In this document: piece after piece, positions 55,504 through 64,000 of the stretch
Layout: the number at the start of each line of letters is the position of its first letter
Position numbering within the stretch: position 1 is the stretch's first letter
NCBI RefSeq assembly: GCF_000214825.1
Contig: NC_015581.1
Location: forward strand, 1,426,001 to 1,490,000
Source: Thiomicrospira cyclica ALM1
GTDB lineage: Bacteria; Pseudomonadota; Gammaproteobacteria; Thiomicrospirales; Thiomicrospiraceae
Direction of reading: 5' to 3'
Length of the DNA stretch: 64,000 bases
Notes under the pieces: model-generated
Seen by the model: the letters and a program-made list of their open reading frames with translations, nothing else
Database searches by the model: none
What the model was told of the DNA's origin: nothing
Made by a program: the position numbers and the translations under genes

Positions 55504-56426
55504 GCTTTAAACCGCTTTGGGGCGGCTAACCAGGCATCCAGGTTAGTTTCGCCCTGCCAATTCATCGCAAATAATAGCAAACGATATGCCTGTCGCCATG
55601 CGTCCAATTGATGTTGATTGACCTGCAAATCAACGACCCAGCGTGATACCTCCTCATCCGATTGTCCAGCCAATAAATACTCTAACATTACCCAACTTAA
55701 CGTTTCAGGCGCCCAAACCCAAGCATCTAAATCAATAATCGTATCGGGCAGGCCTGCTTGCCATGCTAACTGATCCCAACGCCAATCTAACATAAGCGGC
55801 ACGGCCTTTGTTTCCGGGCATTCTTTCGCTTGCGCAAGTGCGGATTGCACCAGCTGACTGGGGACTTTAGTTAATTGAAATCCTTGCTCTAGTCGCTGCA
55901 ACCAGCCGTTCATGTCACATACTGGGTTAACTAAAGGACCAAACTTGGCAGATGAAAACGACTGCATCGCCCGAAAATGATCTCGCAATCTTATGAGTGC
56001 CGAATCGGATAAATACGTTGGAATCCCTTCATTCGCTACCGCTCGACTTAACACATAGTATTCAACCGCCACTGGTCGTACCCAGTGCAAGGATGAAGCC
56101 GAACTCAGTTGCAACCAGATATCGGCTGACGCCATCGAAAATTGATAATTTGAGTGAATATCAAGTTGAAACCAGGCCTGGCTCAAGCGCCAAAATATGT
56201 GGCTCTTTACCTGCTTTTTTGGCCACTTTAAATAGTAAGCGATCGTTGCGGTTTTGATATAAATAAGTTGATGACTAGCATCAGGGTAAACAGAAGGAGA
56301 CCAATACACCTGCTGAATAGGTGAATCAATAGCCGGATGGGGCAAGGGAAACGCCAACGCCTGTGCCAATTTGGTCCAACGCGCTGGCGATAATAGTATT
56401 AATGACCTTTTCGTGACGGATCCCAA
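55500..56426 (-). CDS. Degenerate aminoglycoside-phosphotransferase-like protein
   Basis: This 308-aa protein has no certain family. Its C-terminal half resembles the APH/choline-kinase fold: VPLMLDWRWDQLAWQAGLPDTIIDLDAWVWAPETLSWVMLEYLL mirrors the catalytic HGDLxxxN and the metal-binding D-x-D segments, but the His-Gly are Met-Leu and the Asn is Gln. AYYLKWPKKQV may be the N-lobe lysine strand. A thiamine-kinase-like role is possible from its position next to pnuT, yet the altered loop argues for a changed or lost activity. The start (TTG 56426) overlaps the zf-CHCC gene by 28 bp and is uncertain. CAGGCCTG at 55749 and 56173. Confidence 0.6.
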   Translation of the reverse strand: MGSVTKRSLILLSPARWTKLAQALAFPLPHPAIDSPIQQVYWSPSVYPDASHQLIYIKTATIAYYLKWPKKQVKSHIFWRLSQAWFQLDIHSNYQFSMASADIWLQLSSASSLHWVRPVAVEYYVLSRAVANEGIPTYLSDSALIRLRDHFRAMQSFSSAKFGPLVNPVCDMNGWLQRLEQGFQLTKVPSQLVQSALAQAKECPETKAVPLMLDWRWDQLAWQAGLPDTIIDLDAWVWAPETLSWVMLEYLLAGQSDEEVSRWVVDLQVNQHQLDAWRQAYRLLLFAMNWQGETNLDAWLAAPKRFKA

Positions 56427-56605
56427 TCTTTTAACACATATTCAGTGCCGCAATAGGGACATTTGGCAAAGCCAGTTTCTTCAATTGGCAAAAAAACTTT
56501 AGGGTGTGCGTCCCAAGCGGTTTCATCCGGCATAGGGCAATAAAGCGGTAAATCGTCATAAGTGACTTCAACTTGACGCTGCGAACAGGATTGTTGCTGA
56601 CTCAT
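56399..56605 (-). CDS. zf-CHCC zinc-finger protein
   Basis: This 68-aa protein has the zf-CHCC pattern: CPMPDETAWDAHPKVFLPIEETGFAKCPYCGTEYVLKD, with Cys, His and the CPYC pair as probable zinc ligands. Proteins of this family (related to a complex I zinc subunit) are regularly found directly behind ilvE in gammaproteobacteria, as here (18 bp). AAGGAG precedes the ATG. Confidence 0.85.
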   Translation of the reverse strand: MSQQQSCSQRQVEVTYDDLPLYCPMPDETAWDAHPKVFLPIEETGFAKCPYCGTEYVLKDWDPSRKGH

Positions 56606-56623
56606 AAAAACTCCTTAGCTAGC

Positions 56624-57553
56624 TTATTTAGTAACACGACTCAACCAAGCTTCGTGCGCAGCAGAACGACCGTGCACTATATCAAAATACATGGCCTGAA
56701 TTTTTGCGGTAATCGGTCCACGCGAACCACAGCCAATAGGGCGGTTATCCAATTCACGAATAGGGGTAACTTCAGCGGCAGTACCGGTAAAAAAGGCTTC
56801 ATCGGCAATATAGACTTCATCACGCGTAATACGTTTCTCAACCACTTGGTAACCCAATTCCTTGGCAATTTGAAACACCGTTTTACGCGTAATACCATCT
56901 AATGCGGCCGATAAGTCAGGGGTGTAGATAACACCATCTTTAATCATAAAAAAGTTTTCACCACTGCCCTCAGCGACAAAGCCATGACTATCTAACAAGA
57001 GTGCTTCGTGACAACCATGCGCGATGGCTTCCTGTAACGCTAACATAGAATTCATATAAGCGCCGTTGGCTTTAGCTTTAGTCATGGTGATATTAGGGTG
57101 ATGGCGCGTATAAGACGAGGTTGCAACCTTAATCCCTTTGGTCAGATTTTCTTCACCCATATAAGCACCCCACTCCCACGCCGCAATAATCACGTGAGTT
57201 TTGAGGTTATCGGCACGTAAGCCCATACCTTCTGAACCATAATAAACCATCGGACGGATATAGGCAGACTTCAAACCGTTTTCACGGACAGCGGCACGCT
57301 GAGCCGCATTTAAAGTCTCTTTATCAAACGGCATCGGCATATTCATAATTTTGGCTGAATTAAACAAACGATCAGTATGCGCTTCTAGCCGGAAAATCGC
57401 CGTTCCACCATCGGCATCATAGGCACGCACACCTTCAAAGACGCCCATGCCATAATGCAACGTATGGGTCAGAACATGGGTGTTGGCTTCGCGCCAAGGG
57501 ACCATTTCGCCATCCTTCCAGATTAGGCCATCGCGATCAGACATAGTTTGCAT
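56624..57553 (-). CDS. ilvE: Branched-chain amino acid aminotransferase
   Basis: IlvE does the final transamination of valine, leucine and isoleucine synthesis. The 309-aa class IV PLP enzyme has THTLHYGMGVFEGVRAYD, the PLP lysine in TMTKAKANGAYMNSMLAL, EGSGENFFMIKDGVIYTPDLS and FFTGTAAEVTPIRELD. The first Met (57553) is preferred over MSDRDG (57544) because AGGAG is 10 nt upstream of it. It is distinct from the D-alanine-type class IV enzyme at 12.1 kb. Divergent from argD. Confidence 0.95.
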   Translation of the reverse strand: MQTMSDRDGLIWKDGEMVPWREANTHVLTHTLHYGMGVFEGVRAYDADGGTAIFRLEAHTDRLFNSAKIMNMPMPFDKETLNAAQRAAVRENGLKSAYIRPMVYYGSEGMGLRADNLKTHVIIAAWEWGAYMGEENLTKGIKVATSSYTRHHPNITMTKAKANGAYMNSMLALQEAIAHGCHEALLLDSHGFVAEGSGENFFMIKDGVIYTPDLSAALDGITRKTVFQIAKELGYQVVEKRITRDEVYIADEAFFTGTAAEVTPIRELDNRPIGCGSRGPITAKIQAMYFDIVHGRSAAHEAWLSRVTK

Positions 57554-57671
57554 GCAACTGAGCTCCTACTTATCATTCAATTCATTAAAAAAAGGAAATT
57601 ATTCTAGCGCAAGCTGTCGATAAATCCTAGCTTGCTCAGCTAACTTATTTTATACTAAACCAGTCAATTAC

Positions 57672-57699
57672 TTGAATTTTCATACAATTTCGCTAAAAT
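57672..57699 (+). promoter_or_regulatory. Probable sigma-70 promoter of argD
   Basis: TTGAAT (57672-57677) and TAAAAT (57694-57699) are spaced by 16 bp. Transcription would start near 57706, just before the leader hairpin. Confidence 0.5.
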
Positions 57700-57718
57700 C
57701 AAATTGGATTTTGGGAAA

Positions 57719-57754
57719 GGGCAATCCATAGGCATGTTTGGATTGCTCTTTTTT
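57719..57754 (+). terminator. Terminator-like hairpin in the argD leader (possible attenuator)
   Basis: GGGCAATCC (57719-57727) pairs with GGATTGCTC (57740-57748), one G-U pair, and is followed by TTTTTT. No plus-strand gene lies upstream to be terminated, since ilvE is divergent; the hairpin sits between the argD promoter and its start codon. It may attenuate argD, or end a short RNA of about 50 nt. Confidence 0.65.
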
Positions 57755-57798
57755 GTTTCAGCATTTTGAATAGCGTCTTAACCTGTGAGGGGTTTTAC

Positions 57799-58971
57799 AT
57801 GAGCAGCTTGATGAATACCTATGGGCGTTTACCGGTAACGTTCCACTATGGCGAAGGTGCCCTGCTATACGATGAGCAGGATAACGCGTACCTTGATGCC
57901 GTGAGTGGTATTGCTGTTTGTAGTTTAGGGCATGCCCATCCAGCAATCGCTCAAGCCCTGTGTGAACAAAGTAAAACCCTAATTCATACCTCAAATCTAT
58001 ATCATGTTGCTAAACAACAACAGCTTGGCGACAAGTTGGTTGCGATTAGTGGCATGGACAAAGTCTTTTTTGGCAACTCCGGTGCCGAAGCCAATGAAGC
58101 GGCTATTAAAATGGCCCGAAAGTATGGCCATAGTAAAGGTATAAGCCACGCGCAAATTATTGTGATGGAAAATAGTTTCCATGGTCGCACCCTCGCGACG
58201 CTCAGCGCAACGGGTAGCGCAAAGGTTCATGATGGCTTTTATCCATTAGTGGAAGGTTTTGTGCGCGTACCCTTCGATAATGTTGAAGCGGTTGCAAACG
58301 CAATAGCGAATAATCCAAATGTGGTCGCCATTTTGGTTGAGCCAGTGCAGGGTGAAGGTGGCGTTCATGTGCCTAAGCCTGGCTACCTAAAAGCCTTACG
58401 CGCGCTGTGTGATGAACACGACTTGTTATTGATGATCGACGAAATCCAAGCCGGCATTGGGCGTACCGGTAAATGGTTTGCCTTCCAACATGAAGGTATT
58501 TTGCCTGATGTACTAAGCCTAGCAAAAGCTTTAGGCAATGGTGTACCGATAGGTGCCAGCCTTGCTCGCGGCAAAGCCGCTGAACTATTTGCGCCAGGCA
58601 ATCACGGTACAACTTTTGGTGGCAACCCCCTAGCCTGTGCTGCCGGCTTAGCGGTTATCGAAACCCTCGAATACCATAACTATATCGACCTCGTTGCTAA
58701 ACAAGGTGCTGAACTTTTAGCCGCCTTTAAAACGGCTTTAGCCAACATTCCAGGCGTGGTCGATATTCGTGGCAAAGGCTATATGATTGGCATTCAACTC
58801 GATCGCCCTTGTGGTGATTTGGTAAAAATGGCGTTAGCCGACAAACTCCTGATAAACGTCACACGGGGTGACACCGTGCGCTTGCTACCCACTTTTGTGA
58901 TGACCCATGCGCAATCCGAACAACTTGTAAACGGCCTGACTAGACTGATTAAGGCTTTTTTAACTCAATAA
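57799..58971 (+). CDS. argD: Acetylornithine aminotransferase
   Basis: ArgD forms N-acetylornithine in arginine synthesis and can also serve in lysine synthesis. The start is at [13 protein letters not shown] (GAGGGG 6 nt upstream); the frame continues 11 codons further up without a ribosome site. The product is about 390 aa, with [44 protein letters not shown], the PLP lysine in [14 protein letters not shown], and [13 protein letters not shown]. ArgF follows after 8 bp. Confidence 0.96.
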   Translation: MSSLMNTYGRLPVTFHYGEGALLYDEQDNAYLDAVSGIAVCSLGHAHPAIAQALCEQSKTLIHTSNLYHVAKQQQLGDKLVAISGMDKVFFGNSGAEANEAAIKMARKYGHSKGISHAQIIVMENSFHGRTLATLSATGSAKVHDGFYPLVEGFVRVPFDNVEAVANAIANNPNVVAILVEPVQGEGGVHVPKPGYLKALRALCDEHDLLLMIDEIQAGIGRTGKWFAFQHEGILPDVLSLAKALGNGVPIGASLARGKAAELFAPGNHGTTFGGNPLACAAGLAVIETLEYHNYIDLVAKQGAELLAAFKTALANIPGVVDIRGKGYMIGIQLDRPCGDLVKMALADKLLINVTRGDTVRLLPTFVMTHAQSEQLVNGLTRLIKAFLTQ

Positions 58972-58978
58972 ATTTTCT

Positions 58979-59890
58979 ATGAATATTCAACACTTCTTAA
59001 CGCTTAAAAGCTTCAATGCCGAACAATTAAACGCTTTATTATTGCGCGGCATTGAGCTGAAGGCGATGCAACAAGCGGGCGACATTCATGAGCCGCTGAA
59101 AAACAAAACATTGGCCATGATTTTTGAAAAATCATCCACGCGAACACGCATCTCATTTGAAGTGGGCATGACCCAACTAGGCGGTCACGCGCTTTTCTTA
59201 TCACCGCGTGACACCCAGTTAGGTCGCGGTGAACCGATTGAAGATAGCGCACGGGTGATTTCAAGCATGGTTGACGGCATTATGGTTAGAACCTTCGAGC
59301 ATAGCATTGTTGAAACCATGGCGGAATATTCTTCAGTGCCAGTAATTAATGCTTTAACGGACGACTTTCATCCCTGCCAACTGCTTGCAGATATGCAAAC
59401 ATTTTATGAAGCACGCGGCTCTATTAAAGGCAAAACCGTCGTATGGATTGGTGATGGTAATAATATGTGCCAATCTTATATTAATGCCGCACAGCTCTAT
59501 GACTTCAAATTACGTATTTCTTGTCCAAAAGGGTTCGAGCCACGTGCTGATTTACTTGAGATGGCGAAAGACCGAGTAGAGATTATCCGCGATCCGATGG
59601 ATGCGGCTGAAAACGCCGACTTAATAGTTACCGACGTATGGGCTAGCATGGGCCAAGAAGATGAGCAACGCTTGCGTAAACAGGCATTGTCACGCTATCG
59701 CGTCACCCAAGCCATTATGGAGCGTGCCGATAGTTATGCGTTATTTATGCACTGCTTACCCGCACATCGCGGCGAAGAAGTCACCGCCGAAGTGATTGAT
59801 GGACCGCAAAGTATTGTTTGGCAAGAAGCCGAGAACCGTCTTCATGCCCAAAAAGCTTTACTTGAAACCCTGATGTCGTCTAATTCTTAG
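58979..59890 (+). CDS. argF: Ornithine carbamoyltransferase
   Basis: ArgF joins carbamoyl phosphate and ornithine to citrulline. The 303-aa protein has the carbamoyl-phosphate motif [21 protein letters not shown], the ornithine loop region DVWASMGQE and [11 protein letters not shown]. It is coupled to argD and convergent with recR, the two stops overlapping by 4 bp with no terminator in between. Confidence 0.97.
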   Translation: MNIQHFLTLKSFNAEQLNALLLRGIELKAMQQAGDIHEPLKNKTLAMIFEKSSTRTRISFEVGMTQLGGHALFLSPRDTQLGRGEPIEDSARVISSMVDGIMVRTFEHSIVETMAEYSSVPVINALTDDFHPCQLLADMQTFYEARGSIKGKTVVWIGDGNNMCQSYINAAQLYDFKLRISCPKGFEPRADLLEMAKDRVEIIRDPMDAAENADLIVTDVWASMGQEDEQRLRKQALSRYRVTQAIMERADSYALFMHCLPAHRGEEVTAEVIDGPQSIVWQEAENRLHAQKALLETLMSSNS

Positions 59891-60495
59891 TTTTCAAACG
59901 ATTTGCGACCACTAAATGCAAATGATAGGGTCGCACTATCGACATATTCTAGCTCGCCACCCATTGGCAATCCTTGTGCCAACATACTCACCTGAACACC
60001 CTGTTTATTAGCTAACTGCGCAATATAATCAGCTGTGGTACGGCCTTCTAAGGTTGGATTAGTAGCCAAAATAAGCTCGGTCACTCCGCCCTCAGCTAAA
60101 CGCTCACTTAATTGCTCCAGACCCAACTCTTTGGGGCCAATGCCATCAATCGGCGATAAGTGCCCCATCAACACAAAATACAAGCCCTGATAAACACCCG
60201 TTTGTTCAATCGAGATTAAATCACTCGGGGATTCAACAACACACAGCTGGTGTCGAATTCGTCGCTCAGAACGACACAGCTGGCAAATCGGTTCTTCGGT
60301 AAGGGTACGACAGGACTGACAGCGCCCGACCTTTTCTCGCGCTTGCCCCAAACTCTCTTCCAAACGCTTGGCCGCCTCAGGGTTCCTCTCTAACAAGTAC
60401 AGCGCCATCCGCTGAGCGGACTTAGGGCCAACACCCGGCAAACCACGAAGGCTATCAATAAGATTCTGAATCAGCGGCGAGTAGTGCACAGTCAA
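59887..60495 (-). CDS. recR: Recombination mediator RecR
   Basis: RecR with RecO and RecF loads RecA at gaps. The 202-aa protein has the N-terminal HhH ([24 protein letters not shown]), a C4 zinc finger ([16 protein letters not shown]), and a Toprim domain ([38 protein letters not shown]). It is 6 bp behind ybaB in the conserved dnaX-ybaB-recR order. Confidence 0.96.
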   Translation of the reverse strand: MTVHYSPLIQNLIDSLRGLPGVGPKSAQRMALYLLERNPEAAKRLEESLGQAREKVGRCQSCRTLTEEPICQLCRSERRIRHQLCVVESPSDLISIEQTGVYQGLYFVLMGHLSPIDGIGPKELGLEQLSERLAEGGVTELILATNPTLEGRTTADYIAQLANKQGVQVSMLAQGLPMGGELEYVDSATLSFAFSGRKSFEN

Positions 60496-60501
60496 TTGCG
60501 C

Positions 60502-60831
60502 TTAAAAAGGCAACTTCATGCCACCAGGCAGATTCAACCCCTGGGTTAAACCGCCCATTTTTTCTTGCGTAGTTTCTTCGACACGACGCACTGCCGAATT
60601 TACGGCTGCTGCAACCAAATCTTCTAACATTTCTCGGTCATCCATCAAAGATTCATCAATATTGACCGCAACCAACTCATGCTTACCGGTCATGGTGACT
60701 TTCACCAAACCACCGCCCGCTTCACCAACAATTTCCATTTGTGCGATTTCTGCTTGCGCTTTTTCCATGTTCTTTTGCATCTCTTGCGCTTGCTTCATCA
60801 AATTACCTATACCAGCTTTTCCACCAAACAT
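60502..60831 (-). CDS. ybaB: YbaB/EbfC nucleoid-associated protein
   Basis: This 109-aa DNA-binding protein of the YbaB family forms tweezer-like dimers. The pattern [53 protein letters not shown] is characteristic. It lies between dnaX and recR, with AGGAAG upstream of the ATG. Confidence 0.95.
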   Translation of the reverse strand: MFGGKAGIGNLMKQAQEMQKNMEKAQAEIAQMEIVGEAGGGLVKVTMTGKHELVAVNIDESLMDDREMLEDLVAAAVNSAVRRVEETTQEKMGGLTQGLNLPGGMKLPF

Positions 60832-60856
60832 AACACTTCCTTCTTAGTTAATTAAT

Positions 60857-62755
60857 TTAATAAGATACTTTCAGGCTATTGTGTAATCGGGTCATTCCCA
60901 ATTGCGCTTCAATATTGGCCAGAACGGTGGATTGCTCTAGTGCTTCCATCCACAGCTGTTCTTGTTGTTGTTTTTGATCCTTCATCGCCTGAGCAGGCGT
61001 TAATCCCGTTAAAGGTTCGCTTAGCTTGTGCAATGTAATATCTGGACTTATTTTTTCCCAGACCAACTTTTGTAAGTTTTGCCAAGCAACCTCATTATTC
61101 GCTTGTAACTGCATCGAATCTAAGGCCAGCCACCAGGCCTGCTCCTCGCGTTTGACCCAACAGGCTTGCTGAGCCAAAGCTAAAGCCATGCCGGTTGGCT
61201 GTAATTGATCAATCATCGCGATCCAACTGTCCAAGTCAGCCACTGGCAAACCGACACCTGCAGCTGCGGTCTGTTCAATGCTTGATTCAGTCAGCATGGG
61301 TTCAATCGAGGCGACTTCCGTCGGAGCTGGTTCAGCCAAAGGCGGTGGAACGAGTTCTGGAATCGTTGGTTCTGGAACAGCCGGTTGCTGTTCTTGCACC
61401 GTTGTAACGGACTCGCTATTAAGTTCAGGCGAGGCGTTTTGACGTTTTTGCACCCTAGCTACTCGTGCTTTCAATGCGGGAAAGGCATCTAGCTCTAAAG
61501 AAGGGGGAGTCTCTCGCACCTGATGCTGTTGAACTGGCGCTGACGCTTCCGCAGCTGCGGGCACTAACGGTGGCTGTGTAGCTACCGGATTCGATGACAT
61601 GACAGTGTCGATACTGGGCGCATTGGTAACGCTAGCGGCACTATTAGAAATAGCTGGACGTGACGAGCCATCGCTCGGTTTAAATGCAAACATCCTCATC
61701 AGCATCATTTCAAAGCCCATGCGCACATCGGGAGCTAAGCGAATATCCTGCTGAGCCCGCAAACCTATCTGATACCAGACCTGCAACCTAGCGGGGTCGA
61801 TTGCCGCAGACCATTCCTGTAACTGCGCGCTGGTTAAATCTCCACTATCCAAGGCTTCGCCCAAAAACTGCGTTTGTGCCAACTGATGAAAGCTCGCTAA
61901 TAACTGATTTAGCAGAGCCATATAATCCACGCCTGTAGCGGCCAAGTCCAGTAGCAATGCCTTTAAAGCAGGAGATTGTCCCGACTGCAGTGTCGTTAAA
62001 ACCGCTTGCACCTGTTGCGGGCTGACCAAGCCCAACATGGTCTGAACAGCCGCTTGGGTAATATTTCCTGCGCAATACGCAATCGCCTGATCCAGCAGAC
62101 TCAGTGCATCACGCGCTGAACCGTCCGCTGCCTTCGCAATTAACGCCAGCCCTCCTGGCTCAAATGCCAGCGCTTCAGCCGTTAAGATCATCGCCAGATG
62201 TTGTTCAAGCTGAACCGTGGTTAAACGCAATAAATTGAACTGTAAACAACGTGATAGCACCGTAATAGGCAGCTTGTGAGGTTCTGTAGTCGCTAACAAA
62301 AACTTAACGTGAGGCGGCGGTTCTTCAAGCGTTTTTAACAAAGCATTAAAACTGCTTTTTGAAAGCATATGCACTTCGTCTATCAGGTAAACCTTAAACC
62401 GCCCTTGTGTGGGTGCGTACTGAACATTATCCAAAATCTCACGAGTGTCTTCGACTTTGGTTCGAGATGCGGCATCGACTTCAATCAAATCGACAAAACG
62501 ACCTTGGTCAATCGCTAAACACGCCGAGCACTGACCACAGGGATGTGCCGAGGGCCCCTGTTCACAATTCAGTGCTTTTGAAAAAATACGTGCAATCGTG
62601 GTTTTACCGACCCCGCGGGTCCCGGTAAACAAATAGGCATGGTGAACCCGCTGCTGCTCCAGTGCATTACTGAGCGCTTGCATTACATGGGTTTGCCCAA
62701 CAAGTTCGCTAAAGTTTTTTGGTCGCCATTTTCGCGCCAGTACCTGATAGGTCAT
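60857..62755 (-). CDS. dnaX: DNA polymerase III subunit gamma/tau
   Basis: DnaX forms the clamp-loader core. The 632-aa protein has Walker A FTGTRGVGKTTIARIF, a four-Cys zinc module (CEQGPSAHPCGQCSAC), LIDEVHMLSKSSFNALLKTLEEPP, and the arm and collar domains to about residue 365. A low-complexity linker rich in Pro, Glu and Ala (about 370-515) and a C-terminal tau domain follow. No A-rich slippery heptamer for gamma-subunit frameshifting was noticed. CAGGCCTG at 61134 encodes EQAWW. Confidence 0.97.
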   Translation of the reverse strand: MTYQVLARKWRPKNFSELVGQTHVMQALSNALEQQRVHHAYLFTGTRGVGKTTIARIFSKALNCEQGPSAHPCGQCSACLAIDQGRFVDLIEVDAASRTKVEDTREILDNVQYAPTQGRFKVYLIDEVHMLSKSSFNALLKTLEEPPPHVKFLLATTEPHKLPITVLSRCLQFNLLRLTTVQLEQHLAMILTAEALAFEPGGLALIAKAADGSARDALSLLDQAIAYCAGNITQAAVQTMLGLVSPQQVQAVLTTLQSGQSPALKALLLDLAATGVDYMALLNQLLASFHQLAQTQFLGEALDSGDLTSAQLQEWSAAIDPARLQVWYQIGLRAQQDIRLAPDVRMGFEMMLMRMFAFKPSDGSSRPAISNSAASVTNAPSIDTVMSSNPVATQPPLVPAAAEASAPVQQHQVRETPPSLELDAFPALKARVARVQKRQNASPELNSESVTTVQEQQPAVPEPTIPELVPPPLAEPAPTEVASIEPMLTESSIEQTAAAGVGLPVADLDSWIAMIDQLQPTGMALALAQQACWVKREEQAWWLALDSMQLQANNEVAWQNLQKLVWEKISPDITLHKLSEPLTGLTPAQAMKDQKQQQEQLWMEALEQSTVLANIEAQLGMTRLHNSLKVSY

Positions 62756-62872
62756 GCCATACTCTATGTTTTAAGAATAATAGAATTCTAGCATGCTCAG
62801 TTGAAAGACTGGCAAAAGAACACAAGAAAAATCATCGAGAGATTTGCGTAGAAGTATTAAAGATGAATATTA

Positions 62873-62987
62873 GGGGTGGCAGCACCATCCGCCTGACCTC
62901 GGCACCCGCAGCCACTGGTACCGTTGCTTCCTTCCGGACCTGGCGGGGTTCCCAGTTTAGCGTCGCGAGGGGACGAACAGCACTACC
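62873..62987 (-). ncRNA. ffs: Signal recognition particle 4.5S RNA
   Basis: On the minus strand the sequence contains the invariant SRP helix-8 block AGGTCCGGAAGGAAGCA (about 62925-62943). The partner strand GGTGCCGAGGTCAGGCGG follows it, and the 5' GGTAGTGCTG and 3' GGTGCTGCCACC ends pair. The predicted length is about 115 nt, matching the small bacterial SRP RNA. It lies upstream of dnaX on the same strand, an order seen in many proteobacteria. The ends are set from pairing and could move by a few bases. Confidence 0.95.
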
Positions 62988-63006
62988 ATAATGAAATACG
63001 CCAAGA

Positions 63007-63037
63007 GGCGCACAGTTAGTTGCCTAACTTGCGCGCC
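63007..63037. repeat. Long inverted repeat between glgP and ffs
   Basis: GGCGCACAGTTAG-TTGC-CTAACTTGCGCGCC forms a 13-14-bp stem with one or two mismatches. It lies 46 bp after the glgP stop and 20 bp before the ffs 5' end. It may be a glgP terminator without a T run, or a processing or protein-binding site. Confidence 0.6.
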
Positions 63038-63082
63038 ATTGTAGCAGAAGTTAACCTCTTGTCCAATGCAATCGAATATGAC

Positions 63083-64000
63083 CTAGCTGACGTTCACTGG
63101 GGTTAAATGCCAAATTTCATCGTTATATTGTTGCATGGTACGGTCCGTCGAGAACATACCACTGCGCGCAGAATTGACGATACTCATTTTCACCCAGGCC
63201 TGCTGATTCTTATAAGCCTGGGCCACTTGCTCTTGCGCAGCAACATAACTACGGAAATCCGCCAAGGTCATCCAAGGATCATGCGGTGCCATAAAGCTGG
63301 CAATCACGTCATCAAATAAACCGGGCTCTAACGGATTAAAATGGCCAGAGCGTAAGAGATCAACTACGCCTTGTAAATCGGCATCCGCATCTATGTAGCT
63401 TTGCGGATAATACTCGCCTAACTTGGCTTGCACCTCATGCGCACGTAAACCAAACAAGAAGAAGTTATCATCACCGACTGACTCACGGATTTCGACATTC
63501 GCGCCATCCAACGTACCAATCGTAATCGCACCATTCATCATAAACTTCATATTACCGGTACCAGATGCTTCTTTACCAGCTGTCGAAATCTGCTCGGACA
63601 CATCGGCCGCCGGGCAAATCACTTCCATCGTCGATACACGGTAGTTTGGAATAAACACCACTTTCAATTTATCGCCAATCTCGGGGTCGTTGTTAACCAT
63701 CATCGCAATGTTATTGATGAGTTTAATAATGGTTTTTGCCATCGCATAACCCGGCGCAGCTTTGCCACCAAAAATAATCACTCGATTGGTCCAATTTGCC
63801 GTGTTGCCTAACTTAATTTGACGATACAAATGAATCGCATGCAGGGCATTCAGTAACTGGCGCTTGTATTCATGAATCCGCTTCACCTGCACATCGAATA
63901 TGGCATCGGTACTCACTTGCACACCCACTTCTCGGGCGATTAAATCGGCCAAACGCTGCTTGTTCGCCTGTTTAATATCAAACCAGGCCTGCTCGAAGGC
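63083..64000 (-). CDS. glgP: Glycogen/starch phosphorylase, C-terminal part (cut by window edge)
   Basis: GlgP releases glucose-1-phosphate from alpha-glucans. About 305 codons are visible and the frame is open at the right edge. They include DVQVKRIHEYKRQLLN, GGKAAPGYAMAKTIIKLIN, VVFIPNYRVSTMEVICPAADVSEQISTAGKEASGTGNMKFMMNGAITIGTLDGANVEI with the PLP lysine (GNMKF), and the C-terminal helices. The N-terminal regulatory half lies outside the window. CAGGCCTG at 63195 and 63984. Confidence 0.96.
   Translation of the reverse strand, partial: AFEQAWFDIKQANKQRLADLIAREVGVQVSTDAIFDVQVKRIHEYKRQLLNALHAIHLYRQIKLGNTANWTNRVIIFGGKAAPGYAMAKTIIKLINNIAMMVNNDPEIGDKLKVVFIPNYRVSTMEVICPAADVSEQISTAGKEASGTGNMKFMMNGAITIGTLDGANVEIRESVGDDNFFLFGLRAHEVQAKLGEYYPQSYIDADADLQGVVDLLRSGHFNPLEPGLFDDVIASFMAPHDPWMTLADFRSYVAAQEQVAQAYKNQQAWVKMSIVNSARSGMFSTDRTMQQYNDEIWHLTPVNVS

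Noticed and set aside
60857-62755. Programmed frameshift in dnaX giving a short gamma subunit
   Set aside because: No A-AAA-AAG-type slippery site with a following hairpin was found at the expected place near codon 430.

Overview
The window is 64 kb of ordinary gammaproteobacterial chromosome with moderate GC. The gene content and order (amgK-murU beside lptD-surA-pdxA-ksgA-apaH, gatCAB divergent from mreBCD, miaB-phoH-ybeY-corC-lnt, dnaX-ybaB-recR with the SRP RNA) fit an autotroph-like marine or haloalkaline member of the Thiomicrospira/Hydrogenovibrio group. That placement is an inference from gene order and protein flavour, not a database result. No tRNA, rRNA, CRISPR array, prophage or intact insertion sequence was seen.

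Layout. 0-5.3 kb: start of pcnB (cut by the left edge), sufE, htpX and the gatCAB amidotransferase operon. 5.4-15.8 kb: cell-shape and wall genes mreB-mreC-mreD-mrdA-rodA-dacA, then a D-amino-acid aminotransferase, ybeD, lipB, lipA and hslO. 15.8-18.8 kb (minus strand): yaaA, a small unknown gene, and the muramic-acid salvage pair murU-amgK. 18.9-24.9 kb: lptD-surA-pdxA-ksgA-apaH (apaG missing). 25-28.1 kb: a DUF4168 protein, bolA, a 2Fe-2S ferredoxin, and then a gene graveyard in which broken chrA, the 3' half of ugd and the 5' part of pstC are joined end to end. 28.1-29.9 kb: glnA with a sigma-54 promoter. 30-40.4 kb (minus): lnt, corC, ybeY, phoH, miaB, ppsA, an MscS-type channel, a YgjP-type metallopeptidase and an exported Bcp peroxiredoxin. 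40.6-44.4 kb: HU, then a tightly overlapping minus-strand operon with a photolyase/cryptochrome split into two genes, a CIA30 protein, an SDR, a TIGR03643 protein and a DUF3429 protein. 44.5-52.2 kb: an ABC1-family kinase, an unknown gene, thiE-thiD, serA, and a giant FAD/4Fe-4S 2-hydroxyacid dehydrogenase with a small Cys-rich protein. 52.3-56.6 kb: a TPP riboswitch with its terminator controlling a thiamine-uptake operon (TonB receptor, thiamine-binding protein, PnuT), then a degenerate kinase-like gene and a zf-CHCC protein. 56.6-64 kb: ilvE, argD (with a leader attenuator-like hairpin), argF, recR, ybaB, dnaX, the SRP RNA and the 3' end of glgP.

The most striking signal belongs to no gene. 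The palindromic octamer CAGGCCTG, almost always extended to ASCAGGCCTGST (S = C or G), occurs at least 33 times by eye where about one copy would be expected. All copies found lie inside genes or gene remnants, on no preferred reading frame. It behaves like a highly iterated palindrome or a DNA-uptake or marker word and leaves a recurrent Gln-Ala-Trp or Ala-Gly-Leu trace in unrelated proteins. The other leads are the split photolyase operon, the three-way chimeric pseudogene block, an Hsp33 that has lost half of its zinc cysteines, a probable ATT start for mreC, and the argD leader hairpin.
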